Shown here piece by piece: positions 6,757-15,765 of a stretch of DNA of 64,000 bases. The notes beneath the pieces were generated by a model, which saw only the letters and a program-made list of their open reading frames with translations, made no database searches and had not been told where the DNA came from. The translations under genes and the position numbers were made by a program. This DNA is from DASXVX01 sp036504075. Its GTDB lineage: Bacteria > Bacillota > Sulfobacillia > Symbiobacteriales > Symbiobacteriaceae. The stretch's first letter is position 1; each line of letters starts with the position of its first letter. The DNA lies in NCBI GenBank assembly GCA_036504075.1, contig DASXVX010000003.1, forward strand, positions 1 to 64,000, written 5' to 3'.

Positions 6757-9381
6757 ATGCATCCGTTTCATCAGTTTGTCAATCCCCACCTGGCAAGCTT
6801 GCTTGAACAGATCAATATGGACAAGCAGTTTGTCCGGGGCGAAGGCTGTTACCTGTACGATGCGGAGGGCAAGCGGTATCTGGACTTCGTAGCCGCTTAC
6901 GGCGCACTGCCATTCGGCTTCAACCCGCCGGAAATCTGGGCGGCGCTGCACGAAGTGGAGCAGAGCCTGGAGCCTTCGTTCGTGCAGCCATCGGCGCTGG
7001 AAGCCGCGGGCGAGCTGGCGAAACGGTTAATTGAGATCGCGCCGGAAGGACTCCGGTACGTCACCTTCACCAACAGCGGCACCGAGGCGGTGGAAGCGGC
7101 CTTCAAGTGCTGCCGGGCCGCCACCGGGCGCCTGGGGATCGTGTCGACCAGCAACTCCTTCCATGGCAAGACGCTGGGCTCGCTCTCCGCCACCAACCGG
7201 GAGAGCTACCAGAAAGTCTTCGGCGCTCCCATCGAACACTTCTACAAGGTCCCCTTCGGCGATATTGACGCCCTGGAGCAGATGTTCGCGGCCAAGGGCA
7301 GCGAGATCGCGGCCTTTATCATGGAGCCGATTCAGGGCGAGGGCGGCATCGTCGTCTCGCCGGAAGGCTACATGGCTGCCGCCAAAGAGCTTTGCCACCA
7401 GCACGGCGCCCTGTTCGTGCTGGACGAAATTCAGGCGGGCATGGGCCGGTCGGGCCAACTCTGGGCTTGCCAAGCGGAGAACGTCACGCCGGACGTCATG
7501 GTCATCGCCAAGTCGCTGGGCGGCGGGCTCTTCCCCGTAGGCGCCATGCTCTGCACGGAAGCGGCGTACACCGAGGATTTCGGCATGAAGCATTCCTCCA
7601 CGTTCGCCGGCGGCACCCTGGCCTGCCGGGTGGGCCTTCGCTCCGTGGAACTGCTGACCCGTAACGACCAGGCGCTCATTCGCCAGGTGGCCGAGAACGG
7701 CGCGTTCCTGAAGGCCGGACTCGAAGCCCTGCAGCGGCAGTACCCGCATGTGCTGAAGTCCATCCGGGGCCGCGGCTACATGCTGGGCCTGGAATTCAGC
7801 ATCGACATGGGCACCTTCGGCCGCAACTCCCTCCTGAGCGTCATGGCCGAGCAGGATAACCTGACGCCGATTATCTCCAGCTACCTCCTGAACGTGGAGG
7901 GGCTGCGGGTGGCGCCGACGCTGAACGGTGCATCGGTGATTCGCATCGAGCCGCCGCTGGTGGCGACGAAGGAGCAGTGCCAGTTCGCCATCGACGCCAT
8001 CGGCCGGATGTTGAGCCACCTGGCGGTGGGCAACACCGCCGAATTCGTCGGCCACCTGCTGGGCATCGAGTCCCGGCCGCAGGTGCTGCCGCCGGCAATC
8101 CGGCGGGCACAGCCGAAGCCGTCGGGCGAAGCGAGCGAAGGCCGGTGGGCTTTCCTGGGCCATCCGGTTGACCTGCGGAACTACCCGGAGATGGACGAAT
8201 CCTTCAAGGTCTTCTCCAACGAGGAAATCCGCCGGCTCGTCGACCGCTTTAACGACCTCATGGATCCCTTCGTGGCCGGCCCGACCCACATCGAAACGGC
8301 CGACGGCCGGACGGCCTACGGTGAGTTCATCATCATCCCCCGCACGGCGGACCAGATGCTGGCCCTGCCGCACGACGAGGCGATCGCCCTGGTCCAGAAG
8401 GCCGTGGACATGGCCCGGGAGCGGGGGGCGAAAATTGTCGGCCTGGGCGCTTACACCTCCGTGGTTACCCGGGGCGGCCTGCACCTGAAGCACGCCGGCG
8501 TGCCGATTACCACCGGCAACAGCTATACCGTTGTGGCGGCTGTGGAGTCGGTCTACAAGGCGGTGCAGGAACTGGGCACCGAACTGAACCAGGCGACGAT
8601 TGCCGTGGTGGGCGCGACCGGCGCCATTGGCCGGTCGGTGGCGATCCTGATGGCGGAAGAGGTCAACCGGGTGATCCTGATCGGCAACCCGGAGCGGCCG
8701 GAGCAGAGCCGCAAGCGGCTGCAGAAGGTGGCGGCGGACACGGTCCGGTACCTGGCGCAACTGCATCAGGACGGCAAGGCGTTCAGCGTGGGCACGATCG
8801 GAGCGGCCATGGTGGCCATGGGCCCGGTGCCCCAGCCCGACGCCGATGCCGAGGTGATCACCGGCCTGGCCGCGGCGCTGGAGCGGCGGGGGCGGCTGAT
8901 CATTACCACCGACACCGACGCCATGCTGCCCGAAGCCGACCTGGTGGTCACGGCCACCAGCAGCGTGGACGATCTCGTGACGCCGGCCAACCTCAAGTTT
9001 GGCGCCGCGGTCTGCGACCTTTCCCGGCCGCCGAACGTCTCCCGGGCCGTCAAGGATGCCCGCCCGGACGTGCTCGCCATCGACGGCGGCGTCGTGGCGG
9101 TGCCAGGCTTGCCCGACTTCAACTGGAAGTTCGGCTTTGAGCAGGGGCTGGCTTACGCCTGCATGGCCGAGACGATGATCCTGGGCCTCACGCACCACTA
9201 CGCGGATACGTCGATCGGTACGGACTTGAACCTGCCGACGATTATGGAAATTCGGCAGGCGGCGGAACAAATGGGCTTCAAGCTGGCGCAGCTGCGGAGC
9301 TTCGACCGCCCGCTCTCGGAAGCGGAATGGGCCGAGTTGCAGCGGAACCGGCGCCGGGCGTTGAGTGCCGTGGGCGACTAG
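6757..9381 (+). CDS. Class-III aminotransferase fused to acyl-ACP-reductase-like domain
   Basis: An 874-aa two-domain enzyme. Residues 1 to about 430 are a fold-type-I PLP aminotransferase of class III, with Asp223 in FVLDEIQAGMGRSG and the Schiff-base Lys252 in VIAKSLGGG. Residues about 463-860 match the cyanobacterial long-chain acyl-ACP reductase (AAR) family: VGLGAYTSVV and TTGNSYT, the nucleotide loop VVGATGAIG near residue 619, and Cys802 in YACMAETMIL at the place of the AAR thioester-forming cysteine. Inference: a thioester is reduced to an aldehyde, which the other half transaminates to a primary amine. The strong AGGAGG before ATG 6757 and the upstream regulator point to a dedicated pathway. 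Substrate unknown. Confidence 0.85.
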   Translation: MHPFHQFVNPHLASLLEQINMDKQFVRGEGCYLYDAEGKRYLDFVAAYGALPFGFNPPEIWAALHEVEQSLEPSFVQPSALEAAGELAKRLIEIAPEGLRYVTFTNSGTEAVEAAFKCCRAATGRLGIVSTSNSFHGKTLGSLSATNRESYQKVFGAPIEHFYKVPFGDIDALEQMFAAKGSEIAAFIMEPIQGEGGIVVSPEGYMAAAKELCHQHGALFVLDEIQAGMGRSGQLWACQAENVTPDVMVIAKSLGGGLFPVGAMLCTEAAYTEDFGMKHSSTFAGGTLACRVGLRSVELLTRNDQALIRQVAENGAFLKAGLEALQRQYPHVLKSIRGRGYMLGLEFSIDMGTFGRNSLLSVMAEQDNLTPIISSYLLNVEGLRVAPTLNGASVIRIEPPLVATKEQCQFAIDAIGRMLSHLAVGNTAEFVGHLLGIESRPQVLPPAIRRAQPKPSGEASEGRWAFLGHPVDLRNYPEMDESFKVFSNEEIRRLVDRFNDLMDPFVAGPTHIETADGRTAYGEFIIIPRTADQMLALPHDEAIALVQKAVDMARERGAKIVGLGAYTSVVTRGGLHLKHAGVPITTGNSYTVVAAVESVYKAVQELGTELNQATIAVVGATGAIGRSVAILMAEEVNRVILIGNPERPEQSRKRLQKVAADTVRYLAQLHQDGKAFSVGTIGAAMVAMGPVPQPDADAEVITGLAAALERRGRLIITTDTDAMLPEADLVVTATSSVDDLVTPANLKFGAAVCDLSRPPNVSRAVKDARPDVLAIDGGVVAVPGLPDFNWKFGFEQGLAYACMAETMILGLTHHYADTSIGTDLNLPTIMEIRQAAEQMGFKLAQLRSFDRPLSEAEWAELQRNRRRALSAVGD

Positions 9382-9402
9382 CTCTTTGTGTCGCTACGAA
9401 GA

Positions 9403-9439
9403 AGCCCTCCGGACGGCGACGCCGTCGTCCGGAGGGCCT
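9403..9439. terminator. CCCTCCGGAC hairpin, copy 1
   Basis: GCCCTCCGGACG and its complement GTCCGGAGGGC enclose a short loop, with AAG and CTT flanks. It lies between the fusion-enzyme gene and the convergent membrane-protein gene and can terminate either. It shares its stem with hairpins near 11700, 21250 and 24930. Confidence 0.75.
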
Positions 9440-9462
9440 TGCTTATGCCTGGCTGGTCTGGC

Positions 9463-10263
9463 TTATGCCCGGCTGGGTCGTTTGACCTTGGCGTCGGCCA
9501 GGGACTGGACCAGCCACCCGATCGCCAGGGCGGCGAAGGCGAAGATGCCCGAGAATATGAACCACTGCTCGATCCAGCCTCCGCCTGGCCACCGGGCGAG
9601 CATCATGGCGGGCGGAGAGACCAGCGCGAACGCCATCGCCGCGAAGACGGCCGTCAGCATCGGAGTTCCCTTGAAGGCCCACCTGATCAGCAGTGCGAAG
9701 GTCAGGGCGCCAACGGTGACCAGCGGCAGGACGAAGGGATTGTACCTCCCCCAGGCCGGCAGGCTGCCCCAGATCATGCCGGCAACCCCGCCCATGGCCG
9801 TACCCGAGGCGACAGCCGCCCGCATGGGCTGGTCCTGGAGCCAGCGCCACTTGGCCCGCACGTCGATGCGGACCCGAACCCATAGCCTATGTAGGGTCGC
9901 CCAGCCGGGCGCCACGCACAAGAGCAGCAGTGCGAGCCAAAAGCGGTTCAGCCACCAGAACTTGATGAGATAGATGGGCTGACCCAGGAGTGAGACGAGC
10001 AGGCCAACGATCGGCAGCGGGGCCAGGTACAGCCGCCAGGAGAGATGCCGGTGGTGGACCTCCGCCAGCGATACGGCCAGCGCCTCCGGCGGCCCCATGC
10101 GGGTGATGGCCACCACTTCCGCCGTCTCCAGATCGATGCCCCGGGCCACCAGTTCGTCCCGGGCTTCCTCCAGATGCTCCTTCAGTTCACGGCAGGCCGC
10201 CAGGGCCGCCACCGGGTCGGTGATCTGTGCCGTCGCCTGCCGAAGGTAATCATCAGCCCACAT
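9463..10263 (-). CDS. Permease-prefix-type membrane protein, PadR partner
   Basis: 266 aa. Residues 1-60 are a helical, charged cytosolic domain (YLRQATAQI, CRELKEHLEEARDELVARGI, VVAITRMGPPEAL) of the kind found as a permease-prefix or HAAS domain next to PadR regulators. About five or six membrane helices follow. ATG 10263 is chosen over TTG 10269 because GGAGGGG lies 9 bases upstream. The gene overlaps the end of the padR-like gene by 11 bases, so it is translationally coupled and presumably regulated with it. The function of such pairs is mostly unknown; an envelope-stress or membrane-sensing role is a guess. Confidence 0.75.
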   Translation of the reverse strand: MWADDYLRQATAQITDPVAALAACRELKEHLEEARDELVARGIDLETAEVVAITRMGPPEALAVSLAEVHHRHLSWRLYLAPLPIVGLLVSLLGQPIYLIKFWWLNRFWLALLLLCVAPGWATLHRLWVRVRIDVRAKWRWLQDQPMRAAVASGTAMGGVAGMIWGSLPAWGRYNPFVLPLVTVGALTFALLIRWAFKGTPMLTAVFAAMAFALVSPPAMMLARWPGGGWIEQWFIFSGIFAFAALAIGWLVQSLADAKVKRPSRA

Positions 10264-10612
10264 AGGCAAACACCCCTCCCTGAACCACTGTATCCACGGC
10301 GGTCCGAAACTCCGCCCACTCTGCGGCCCGGCGGCGCAACTCGTCGCGCCCTCGCTCAGCCAGGTGGTAGACTTTCCGCTCCCGCCCGCCGTCGGCTTCC
10401 CAGTGGGCCGTGATCAGTTCTTCCCGCTCCAGCGCATGCAATACCGGGTAGAGCGTGCCCTCCTTGAACGTCAGCACGCCTTTGGACTTGGCCTCCAGCT
10501 CCTTGACCAGCTGGTAGCCGTGCATGGGCGAACGGCTGAGGAGCGACAGCGCGAGGGTCGCAGTGCTGCCTTTCTGCAGGTCCCGGTCAACCGGCACACC
10601 AATCACCTGCAT
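10253..10612 (-). CDS. PadR-family transcriptional regulator
   Basis: A 119-aa winged-helix repressor. Typical PadR elements are present: LQKGSTATLALSLLSRSPMH, then HGYQLVKELE, LTFKEGTLYPVLHALEREEL (recognition helix region), and the wing with VYHLAERGRDEL. It heads a two-gene unit with the permease-prefix protein. The ATG at 10612 has only CGGAG almost touching it, so an internal GTG about five codons downstream is a possible alternative. PadR repressors usually control their own operon. The inducer is unknown. Confidence 0.88.
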   Translation of the reverse strand: MQVIGVPVDRDLQKGSTATLALSLLSRSPMHGYQLVKELEAKSKGVLTFKEGTLYPVLHALEREELITAHWEADGGRERKVYHLAERGRDELRRRAAEWAEFRTAVDTVVQGGVFAYVG

Positions 10613-10619
10613 CTCCGAT

Positions 10620-10629
10620 ACATCGATGT
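10620..10629. promoter_or_regulatory. Palindrome ACATCGATGT upstream of padR-like gene
   Basis: A perfect 10-bp palindrome eight bases before the padR-like start. Its ends resemble ATGT/ACAT half-sites known for PadR operators. A short site, so it may be chance. Confidence 0.3.
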
Positions 10630-10799
10630 TCGAGGCATTGGTGTCTATTTCCTGCTACGCTTATTTAGTTAACAATAAAAGCGAGATTGCGAGGCAGCGC
10701 GACCGGGGCAAAAATCCCCGCAGGCAGGAATTGATTCATTGGTGTACAGAAATACATTCGGCCAATGATGACAAGTCAGCGAAAGGATGTGTCGCCCTC

Positions 10800-11675
10800 A
10801 TGTCAGTCGCGAGGCAGATTCTCCACGGGGCAGCGGACTTTGTCTGGCGGAACGCCCGCCTGCTGGACCGCCACCTGTTCGCGCACCTGTTCGAAGGCGG
10901 TGCGGCCGGAGCGGTCGTAGCGGCGCTGCGCGCCTATCAGAATCCGGACGGCGGGTTTGGCAACGCAATCGAGCCGGACATGCGCTGCCCGGACAGCCAG
11001 CCCGAAGGGGTCGAAATGGCGCTGCACTACCTGGCCCGGGTGGGCGGCGCTGGGGCAATGGTTCAGCGGGCCTGCGATTATCTTACGAGTATCACGCCGG
11101 ACCAAGGCGGCGTCCCCAAAGTGCTGCCCTCGGTCCGGCGGTATCCGCGGGCGCCGTGGTGGGAGACGGGAGAAAATCCGCCGGCCGCCATCAACCCGAC
11201 GGCCGGAATCACCGGACTGCTGTACGAGCTGGGCGCCAAACACCCGTGGCTGGAAGGGGCCACGGCATACTGCTGGCAGATCATCGAGTCCGCCGAAATC
11301 GCCCAGCCGCACGACTTCCTGTCCATCGTCCGGTTTCTGGAGCACGTGCCGGACCGGGAACGGGCGGAGCGCGGCTTCCGGCGGATGGCCGGCCTCATGG
11401 ATGCGGCGGGCGTCATCGCCCTGAACCCGGAAGAGACCGGATACGTGAAGAAGCCCCTGGACTGGGCGCCGGCGCCGGACGCCATCTGCCGCCGGCTCTT
11501 TTCCGACGCCGTGCTTGCCGCCCACCTGGATGCCCTGGCGGCCCGCCAGGGGGAGGATGGGGGCTGGCCGCTCACGTGGCCGTCGCTCAGCCCGGCCAAC
11601 GAGATGGAGTGGCGCGGCCGGGTGACCGTCGAAGCGCTGGCGACGCTGCAGGCGTACGGCCGCCTATCCGAGTAG
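10800..11675 (+). CDS. Terpene-cyclase/prenyltransferase-fold (alpha-alpha toroid) protein
   Basis: 291 aa with recurring helix pairs ending in aromatic/Gly/Asp turns (QNPDGGFGNAIEPD near residue 50, QGEDGGWPLTW near residue 250), as in squalene-cyclase/prenyltransferase repeats. Related soluble proteins are widespread in Firmicutes, mostly as hypothetical proteins, and enzymatic activity is not assured. I take ATG 10800, after AAAGGA. The open frame extends further upstream, but that part has no coding character. A near-identical piece of its 3' third lies at 15924-16186, on the far side of the SagB/MFS cassette. A hairpin terminator follows the stop. Confidence 0.7.
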   Translation: MSVARQILHGAADFVWRNARLLDRHLFAHLFEGGAAGAVVAALRAYQNPDGGFGNAIEPDMRCPDSQPEGVEMALHYLARVGGAGAMVQRACDYLTSITPDQGGVPKVLPSVRRYPRAPWWETGENPPAAINPTAGITGLLYELGAKHPWLEGATAYCWQIIESAEIAQPHDFLSIVRFLEHVPDRERAERGFRRMAGLMDAAGVIALNPEETGYVKKPLDWAPAPDAICRRLFSDAVLAAHLDALAARQGEDGGWPLTWPSLSPANEMEWRGRVTVEALATLQAYGRLSE

Positions 11676-11683
11676 AGAACGGA

Positions 11684-11723
11684 AAAGCCCTCCGGACGGT
11701 GATGCCGTCGTCCGGAGGGCTTT
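11684..11723. terminator. CCCTCCGGAC hairpin, copy 2
   Basis: AAAGCCCTCCGGAC and GTCCGGAGGGCTTT flank a 12-base loop region, nine bases after the stop of the terpene-cyclase-fold gene. Same stem as copies 1, 3 and 4. Confidence 0.8.
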
Positions 11724-11811
11724 GCTGATGCCTGGGGGATTCCTGCCGATAAGAAGACCGGAGCCCGACAACCGGACCCCGGCGGTTTTCGGTGTGGGAG
11801 CTGACGTGCTG

Positions 11812-13074
11812 TCAACTGCCCTTGGCGGCTAACGCAGCGTCCAGCGATCGGTTGGTAACATGCCGCAGGGTGAAGAACGCTACCCCTGTGAGCAAGGCGG
11901 CCCCAACCAGGTAAGGGGCATGAAGACCAAAGGTTTCGGCCACGACACCACCAAGAGCGGCGCCCACCGGCGCCATGCCACCGCTGATGAAGCGGTAGGC
12001 GCTGTTCACGCGTCCCATCAGTTCCTTGGGGATAAGCGTCTGACGCAAGGTGACGGCCACGACACTCCAAAGGGTCATGGACACCCCGAACAGCACGAAC
12101 ATGGGCGCCGCGACAACCACCGTAGAAGTCAGACCAAGACCCAAACAGGCAGCAACCGCGCTGGCGACCGCCAGGTAGAGGGAGAACGCCTTTCCAAACC
12201 GGCTGCTGACCGCCGGGGCAATAAAACTTCCGAGCACACTCCCCACGGCAATGGACGCGAGGAGCAGACCGTACCCGGTTTCGTGCAGTCGGAGCACTTT
12301 CAACATGTACAGCACCTCAATGGCCAGGGTCGCCTTGGAAAAGAGGCTGAAGGCCCCGACCATGATCGCCAGCGATCGGAGGAGTTTGTGTTTCCAGAGC
12401 CAGGTCATTCCCTCGGCGATGTCCTTACGTAGCTGCCCCTTTCCTCGGGGCGCCGGAGTCGCGAATTTGAAATCCCCTTTGACTGAGTAGACCAGCGCCG
12501 CAGCCACCAGGAAGGTCAGCGCATCGAAACCGAATGGCAACCAGGCCAATACGACGATCAGCATACCGGCGAGTGGGGGGGCGATAAACTGCTCGGAGAT
12601 ATCGCCACCTACTGCGAGGTGGCTGTTGGCGCGTTCCAGGTTATCCCCCGCGACGACCGAGGGCAGAATGGCTTGTGCAGCCGTACTGAACAGGGTCCAG
12701 GTTGAGCCAAGGATGAAAGCCAGGCAGGCCAGGGGTGGGATGCCAACGACTCCCAGGGCCACAGCGACTGCGAAGGTGGCCATGGCGATGCCGCGAAATA
12801 GGTTGACTCTCCACATGATCTCCCGCCGGTCGTACCGATCGGCCAGCACGCCGCTGACCAGGGAGAACAGCAGCAACGGCAGATACTCTGCCGTGGTGAT
12901 CAGCGAAACAGCCATGGGCTTTTGAGACAGGTGGGCAGCGAGCAATGGCAGGGCGGTGTTCCGAACCCCGTCGCCCATGGCGGAGATGGTCGAGGCGGTC
13001 CAGATTCGCCAGAAACTTGTGCCCAACCCGCGCCAGAAGTCGGACACTCGTGCGGTTACCCGAACCAGGGACAT
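11812..13074 (-). CDS. MFS exporter of the peptide cassette
   Basis: A 420-aa, twelve-helix major-facilitator protein of the MFS_3/EntS-like group. The first helix region is FWRIWTASTISAMGDGVRNT, the loop 2-3 motif is GVLADRYDRREIMWRVN, and the second-half helices are intact. ATG 13074 is preferred because AAGGGGG lies just upstream. A longer reading from GTG 13149 has no ribosome site. Last gene of the minus-strand cassette, after the frameshifted SagB-like gene. Family members export peptides, siderophores or drugs; here export of, or self-resistance to, the cassette product is the natural inference. Confidence 0.85.
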   Translation of the reverse strand: MSLVRVTARVSDFWRGLGTSFWRIWTASTISAMGDGVRNTALPLLAAHLSQKPMAVSLITTAEYLPLLLFSLVSGVLADRYDRREIMWRVNLFRGIAMATFAVAVALGVVGIPPLACLAFILGSTWTLFSTAAQAILPSVVAGDNLERANSHLAVGGDISEQFIAPPLAGMLIVVLAWLPFGFDALTFLVAAALVYSVKGDFKFATPAPRGKGQLRKDIAEGMTWLWKHKLLRSLAIMVGAFSLFSKATLAIEVLYMLKVLRLHETGYGLLLASIAVGSVLGSFIAPAVSSRFGKAFSLYLAVASAVAACLGLGLTSTVVVAAPMFVLFGVSMTLWSVVAVTLRQTLIPKELMGRVNSAYRFISGGMAPVGAALGGVVAETFGLHAPYLVGAALLTGVAFFTLRHVTNRSLDAALAAKGS

Positions 13075-13164
13075 ACACCGGTAGCCCCCTTTTGGATCTT
13101 GCTTCTTGCCCAGTTGAACCGTGGAGACCCCGCAGGCAACCGGAGTCACCTTCGGGGTCCGCCT

Positions 13165-14243
13165 TCATGTCAAAGCAAGGGTGTACAGCACCTGGTTATT
13201 GCGGTCATCAAGCTGAAGGAGCTGCAACGCCTTTCGATCACTGACGGCAGGCGTGATGGAAGTCCGACACCCGTGGGCCGTTGCGACCAAAATCAGCGAC
13301 TGCATGATCTTCCCGGAGTTTATGTATGTATTGCGAATGACGCGGTCGTGACGGTAGAACCACTGGATTCGGCGGTAGTCAGTGGTCAGGAACAAGACGG
13401 CCCCCGCAAACAGCGATGCCTGCTGGCCGATCAGGCAGGTCTGAACCTCGCTGCGAAATTCGCCGGCCCGAACAAGCTGAATGTGTTCCGTGCGGAGGTC
13501 GTAGAGGTAGATCCCGGGCTCAAGGCCAGGGACGTCGAACACGGCAATGAACACATCGTAGACTCGGTCCACGGCCACCAGGTAGTCGTAATCCGGCTTG
13601 TCGCCCTGGGCGGGTTGGGTCCGGGGAACTCGGTAGGGCGCCAGCCCATGGTTCAAAATGGAACTCAAGGTCTCCTGAGGGAGCGGACGCCGCACCTGCT
13701 GAAAGCTCGATTCGCGCCGCCACAGCACTTCACCTAATGTAGCGGAAGGGAGGTCAGCCGGGTTCGATAGGGTAGTGTCACTTTGAACCTCCCGCGTGGG
13801 CGGTTCGCCTTCATTGGCGAGGATGTCCGTTAAGACCCGGTCCCGAACCGCTTCAAAATCTCCGCCGCCGTCGGCAAATTCCCACCTGCGCGACCAAAGG
13901 TAGAGGTCAAGAGACGGGGCCCAGTTGTGGCCAACCAGCGCGCAATGCCTGAGTGGATGGCTTCGTCCGGTTCAGCACTGGCCAGGAGGCCCACTTGTTT
14001 GAAGTGGTCTGCGATGACCGTGCCGGTCGGAGAAGGTCCACGCATGGACATCGCGATCAGTTCTAGCAAGGCCTCTCTGGACATACCTAAACGCTGTCGT
14101 GTCAGCGGGTTGTTCACTTCCACCTGAATGTCTGTGTCAGGTCCGCAGTAAGGGCGAATGCGGGTCAGGAGCGCCCAATGCTGAGAGTCACCTGCCAGGG
14201 CAGGATCACGGTCATTACGGGTTGTCCGAAACCTTGAACACAT
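13165..14243 (-). pseudogene. Second SagB-type dehydrogenase, frameshifted
   Basis: The 5' part (14243 to about 13920) codes for a SagB N-terminal region (VEVNNPLTRQRLGMSREALL, HFKQVGLLASAEP, HSGIARWLA). At about 13915-13925 the continuation moves to another frame: GHNWAPSLDLYLWSRRWEFA runs unbroken into the flavin-nitroreductase-like domain (DYDYLVAVDRVYDVFIAVFD, GLEPGIYLYDL, NSGKIMQSLILVA) and ends at 13165. One missing base would explain it. If read through, the protein would be about 358 aa. ATG 14243 follows the SagB1 stop by two bases, and the shared AAGGAG overlaps that stop. A sequencing error or a real inactivation are both possible. Confidence 0.75.
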
Positions 14244-14247
14244 ACCG

Positions 14248-15447
14248 TTACTCCTTTTTGAGTTTTTTCCATTCGGGGGAAGTACCCGGCACGCCGATGG
14301 CTACGCCGTACACCACACCCTCATCCAGGTGATCAACGCCGGCCAACTGCTCGATTTCCGCGTCCATCAGGCCATGCTGCGAATAGCTGGCGTACCCGTG
14401 TGCAGCCGAGGCAACGAACAGCGTGGTATTCAAATGGCCTGCATCGATGAACTGCGTTCGAAATGTCCGCGGCTCTCGATAGCGCCACATCACACGATCG
14501 AACACTGAGGTCATCACGATGATGACAGAGGGTTCCACTCCCAACTCCTGCCGTGACCGGAATGGACCATCGAACATGACCTCCAACTGCGACATGGAGG
14601 GCAAGTCGGCGATACGGTCCAGGGAGTTGGTTTCCACGCAAAAGTGATAGAAGCCGGGCGGGACGTCTTCGACGTTAATGACGGCTGCGTAGGCCTCGAT
14701 CGGGTGGCGTGACCCGCCGGAGGGGCTTGTCTTACGAATCAGGTCCCGGCGCTCGCCGTTTCGGGACACGGTGCGAGTCCGGAGTTGGCCAAACGTTACG
14801 GCCATGACCCGCAGCAGGTTTTCCCGGGTTACACGCCCGGTGGGTTCGGACGGAACCTCCGTCGGCGCGCAGAACCGCCTCCAGGCGTCCGTGAAGGGCT
14901 GCTGAAGGGTGTCCAGCACCGCCTTGGCGGTCGGAGCCGGGATGGAGATCGCGGCGCCCCGGTAGCGTTTGGTTCGGTTCAGGTCAGGCTCTTCAGACTC
15001 GTAGATGCTCATCAGTTGCAGGTCGAACTCAATGCCACCGGGCTGGCTATAGTCAACGAAGGGGAAGTCAAATGTGGAAAGATGATAGTCGGCGGTAGCA
15101 TGCCATTCGTACTTCCCCCAGGTACGGAGGATGTGTTCTGCCCAGCGGTGACCTTCATCTGAGCCGTCCACCAAGAAGCCGGCGTCCCGGAGCCAGCTCA
15201 TCGCGGTGAGAGCTGACTCCGGGTCGGCGACTCCAGTTTGGCTAACGTCGCTCAGAACGGTCCCGACGGACTGGCCCCCCATGAAGGCAACGAGCAGGAA
15301 CGCAGCGGCCGGCGAGATGCGAACCGACCTGTTGGAGGTCAATTGCACTGCAAGCCAAAGGCCGTCAGCTAGTGCCGAATCGGGAGGGGTCAGGCGTGTT
15401 CCCGCATGGGTGTACAGGAGCGTATCCCGAGTGATCGTCTCAGCCAC
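14248..15447 (-). CDS. SagB-family FMN dehydrogenase (peptide-modifying type)
   Basis: 399 aa. An N-terminal winged-helix-like region (about 1-110, AAAFLLVAFMGGQSVGTVLSD) is followed by the nitroreductase-fold domain with the SagB hallmark RKTSPSGGSRHPIEAY near residue 240 and the late helix FIDAGHLNTTLFVASAAHGY near residue 345. SagB proteins oxidise azolines to azoles in thiazole/oxazole-modified peptides and act as oxidoreductases in other peptide pathways. No YcaO cyclodehydratase is nearby, so azole formation is not assured. GTG 15447 has AGGTGA upstream and lies 17 bases after the 57-residue peptide. Confidence 0.85.
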   Translation of the reverse strand: MAETITRDTLLYTHAGTRLTPPDSALADGLWLAVQLTSNRSVRISPAAAFLLVAFMGGQSVGTVLSDVSQTGVADPESALTAMSWLRDAGFLVDGSDEGHRWAEHILRTWGKYEWHATADYHLSTFDFPFVDYSQPGGIEFDLQLMSIYESEEPDLNRTKRYRGAAISIPAPTAKAVLDTLQQPFTDAWRRFCAPTEVPSEPTGRVTRENLLRVMAVTFGQLRTRTVSRNGERRDLIRKTSPSGGSRHPIEAYAAVINVEDVPPGFYHFCVETNSLDRIADLPSMSQLEVMFDGPFRSRQELGVEPSVIIVMTSVFDRVMWRYREPRTFRTQFIDAGHLNTTLFVASAAHGYASYSQHGLMDAEIEQLAGVDHLDEGVVYGVAIGVPGTSPEWKKLKKE

Positions 15448-15464
15448 TGGAAATCACCTGCCGA

Positions 15465-15638
15465 CTAAATGATGTTCTCCCACTGCCGTAGTGCCGGCTG
15501 CACGAGGGGGATGTCCCGGATGATGAACGGACCCTTGGTCAGGTTGGGCTGGACGCTCTTGAGGGTGCGGGTCGCCCTGGTGGTCACCGGAACGTTGGTT
15601 GCGGGAACAGCCTGTGTGGTCGCCGCAGATGACTTCAA
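15465..15638 (-). CDS. Candidate precursor peptide, 57 aa
   Basis: A TTG start at 15638 is set by AAGGGGAGA ending about six bases upstream; the reading frame extends further 5' but without a ribosome site. The peptide is Thr/Ala/Val-rich at first (SAATTQAVPATNVPVTTRA), then LKSVQPNLTKGPF, and ends QPALRQWENII. It has no Cys, so lanthionine, disulfide or thiazole chemistry at Cys is excluded, but Ser/Thr are plentiful. Its size, its position right after the promoter and immediately before two SagB-like oxidoreductases and an exporter suggest a ribosomal natural-product precursor. No homologue is recognised by eye. Confidence 0.5.
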   Translation of the reverse strand: MKSSAATTQAVPATNVPVTTRATRTLKSVQPNLTKGPFIIRDIPLVQPALRQWENII

Positions 15639-15765
15639 ACTGATCTCCCCTTGCGGTTTATTCCGAACCAGGGTGGGTCCTAGTCTCGGTCTGGTTGTTC
15701 GTCCCCTTGCTGCGGCCGTTGCTTCCAAGGGATTTCGTCTAGTGGTAATAATTGGGGATACCATG

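Noticed and set aside
7027..9270. Long minus-strand open frame (747 codons) opposite the aminotransferase-reductase gene
   Set aside because: A shadow of the real gene caused by high third-position G+C; its translation is His/Arg/Gly-rich with no domain.
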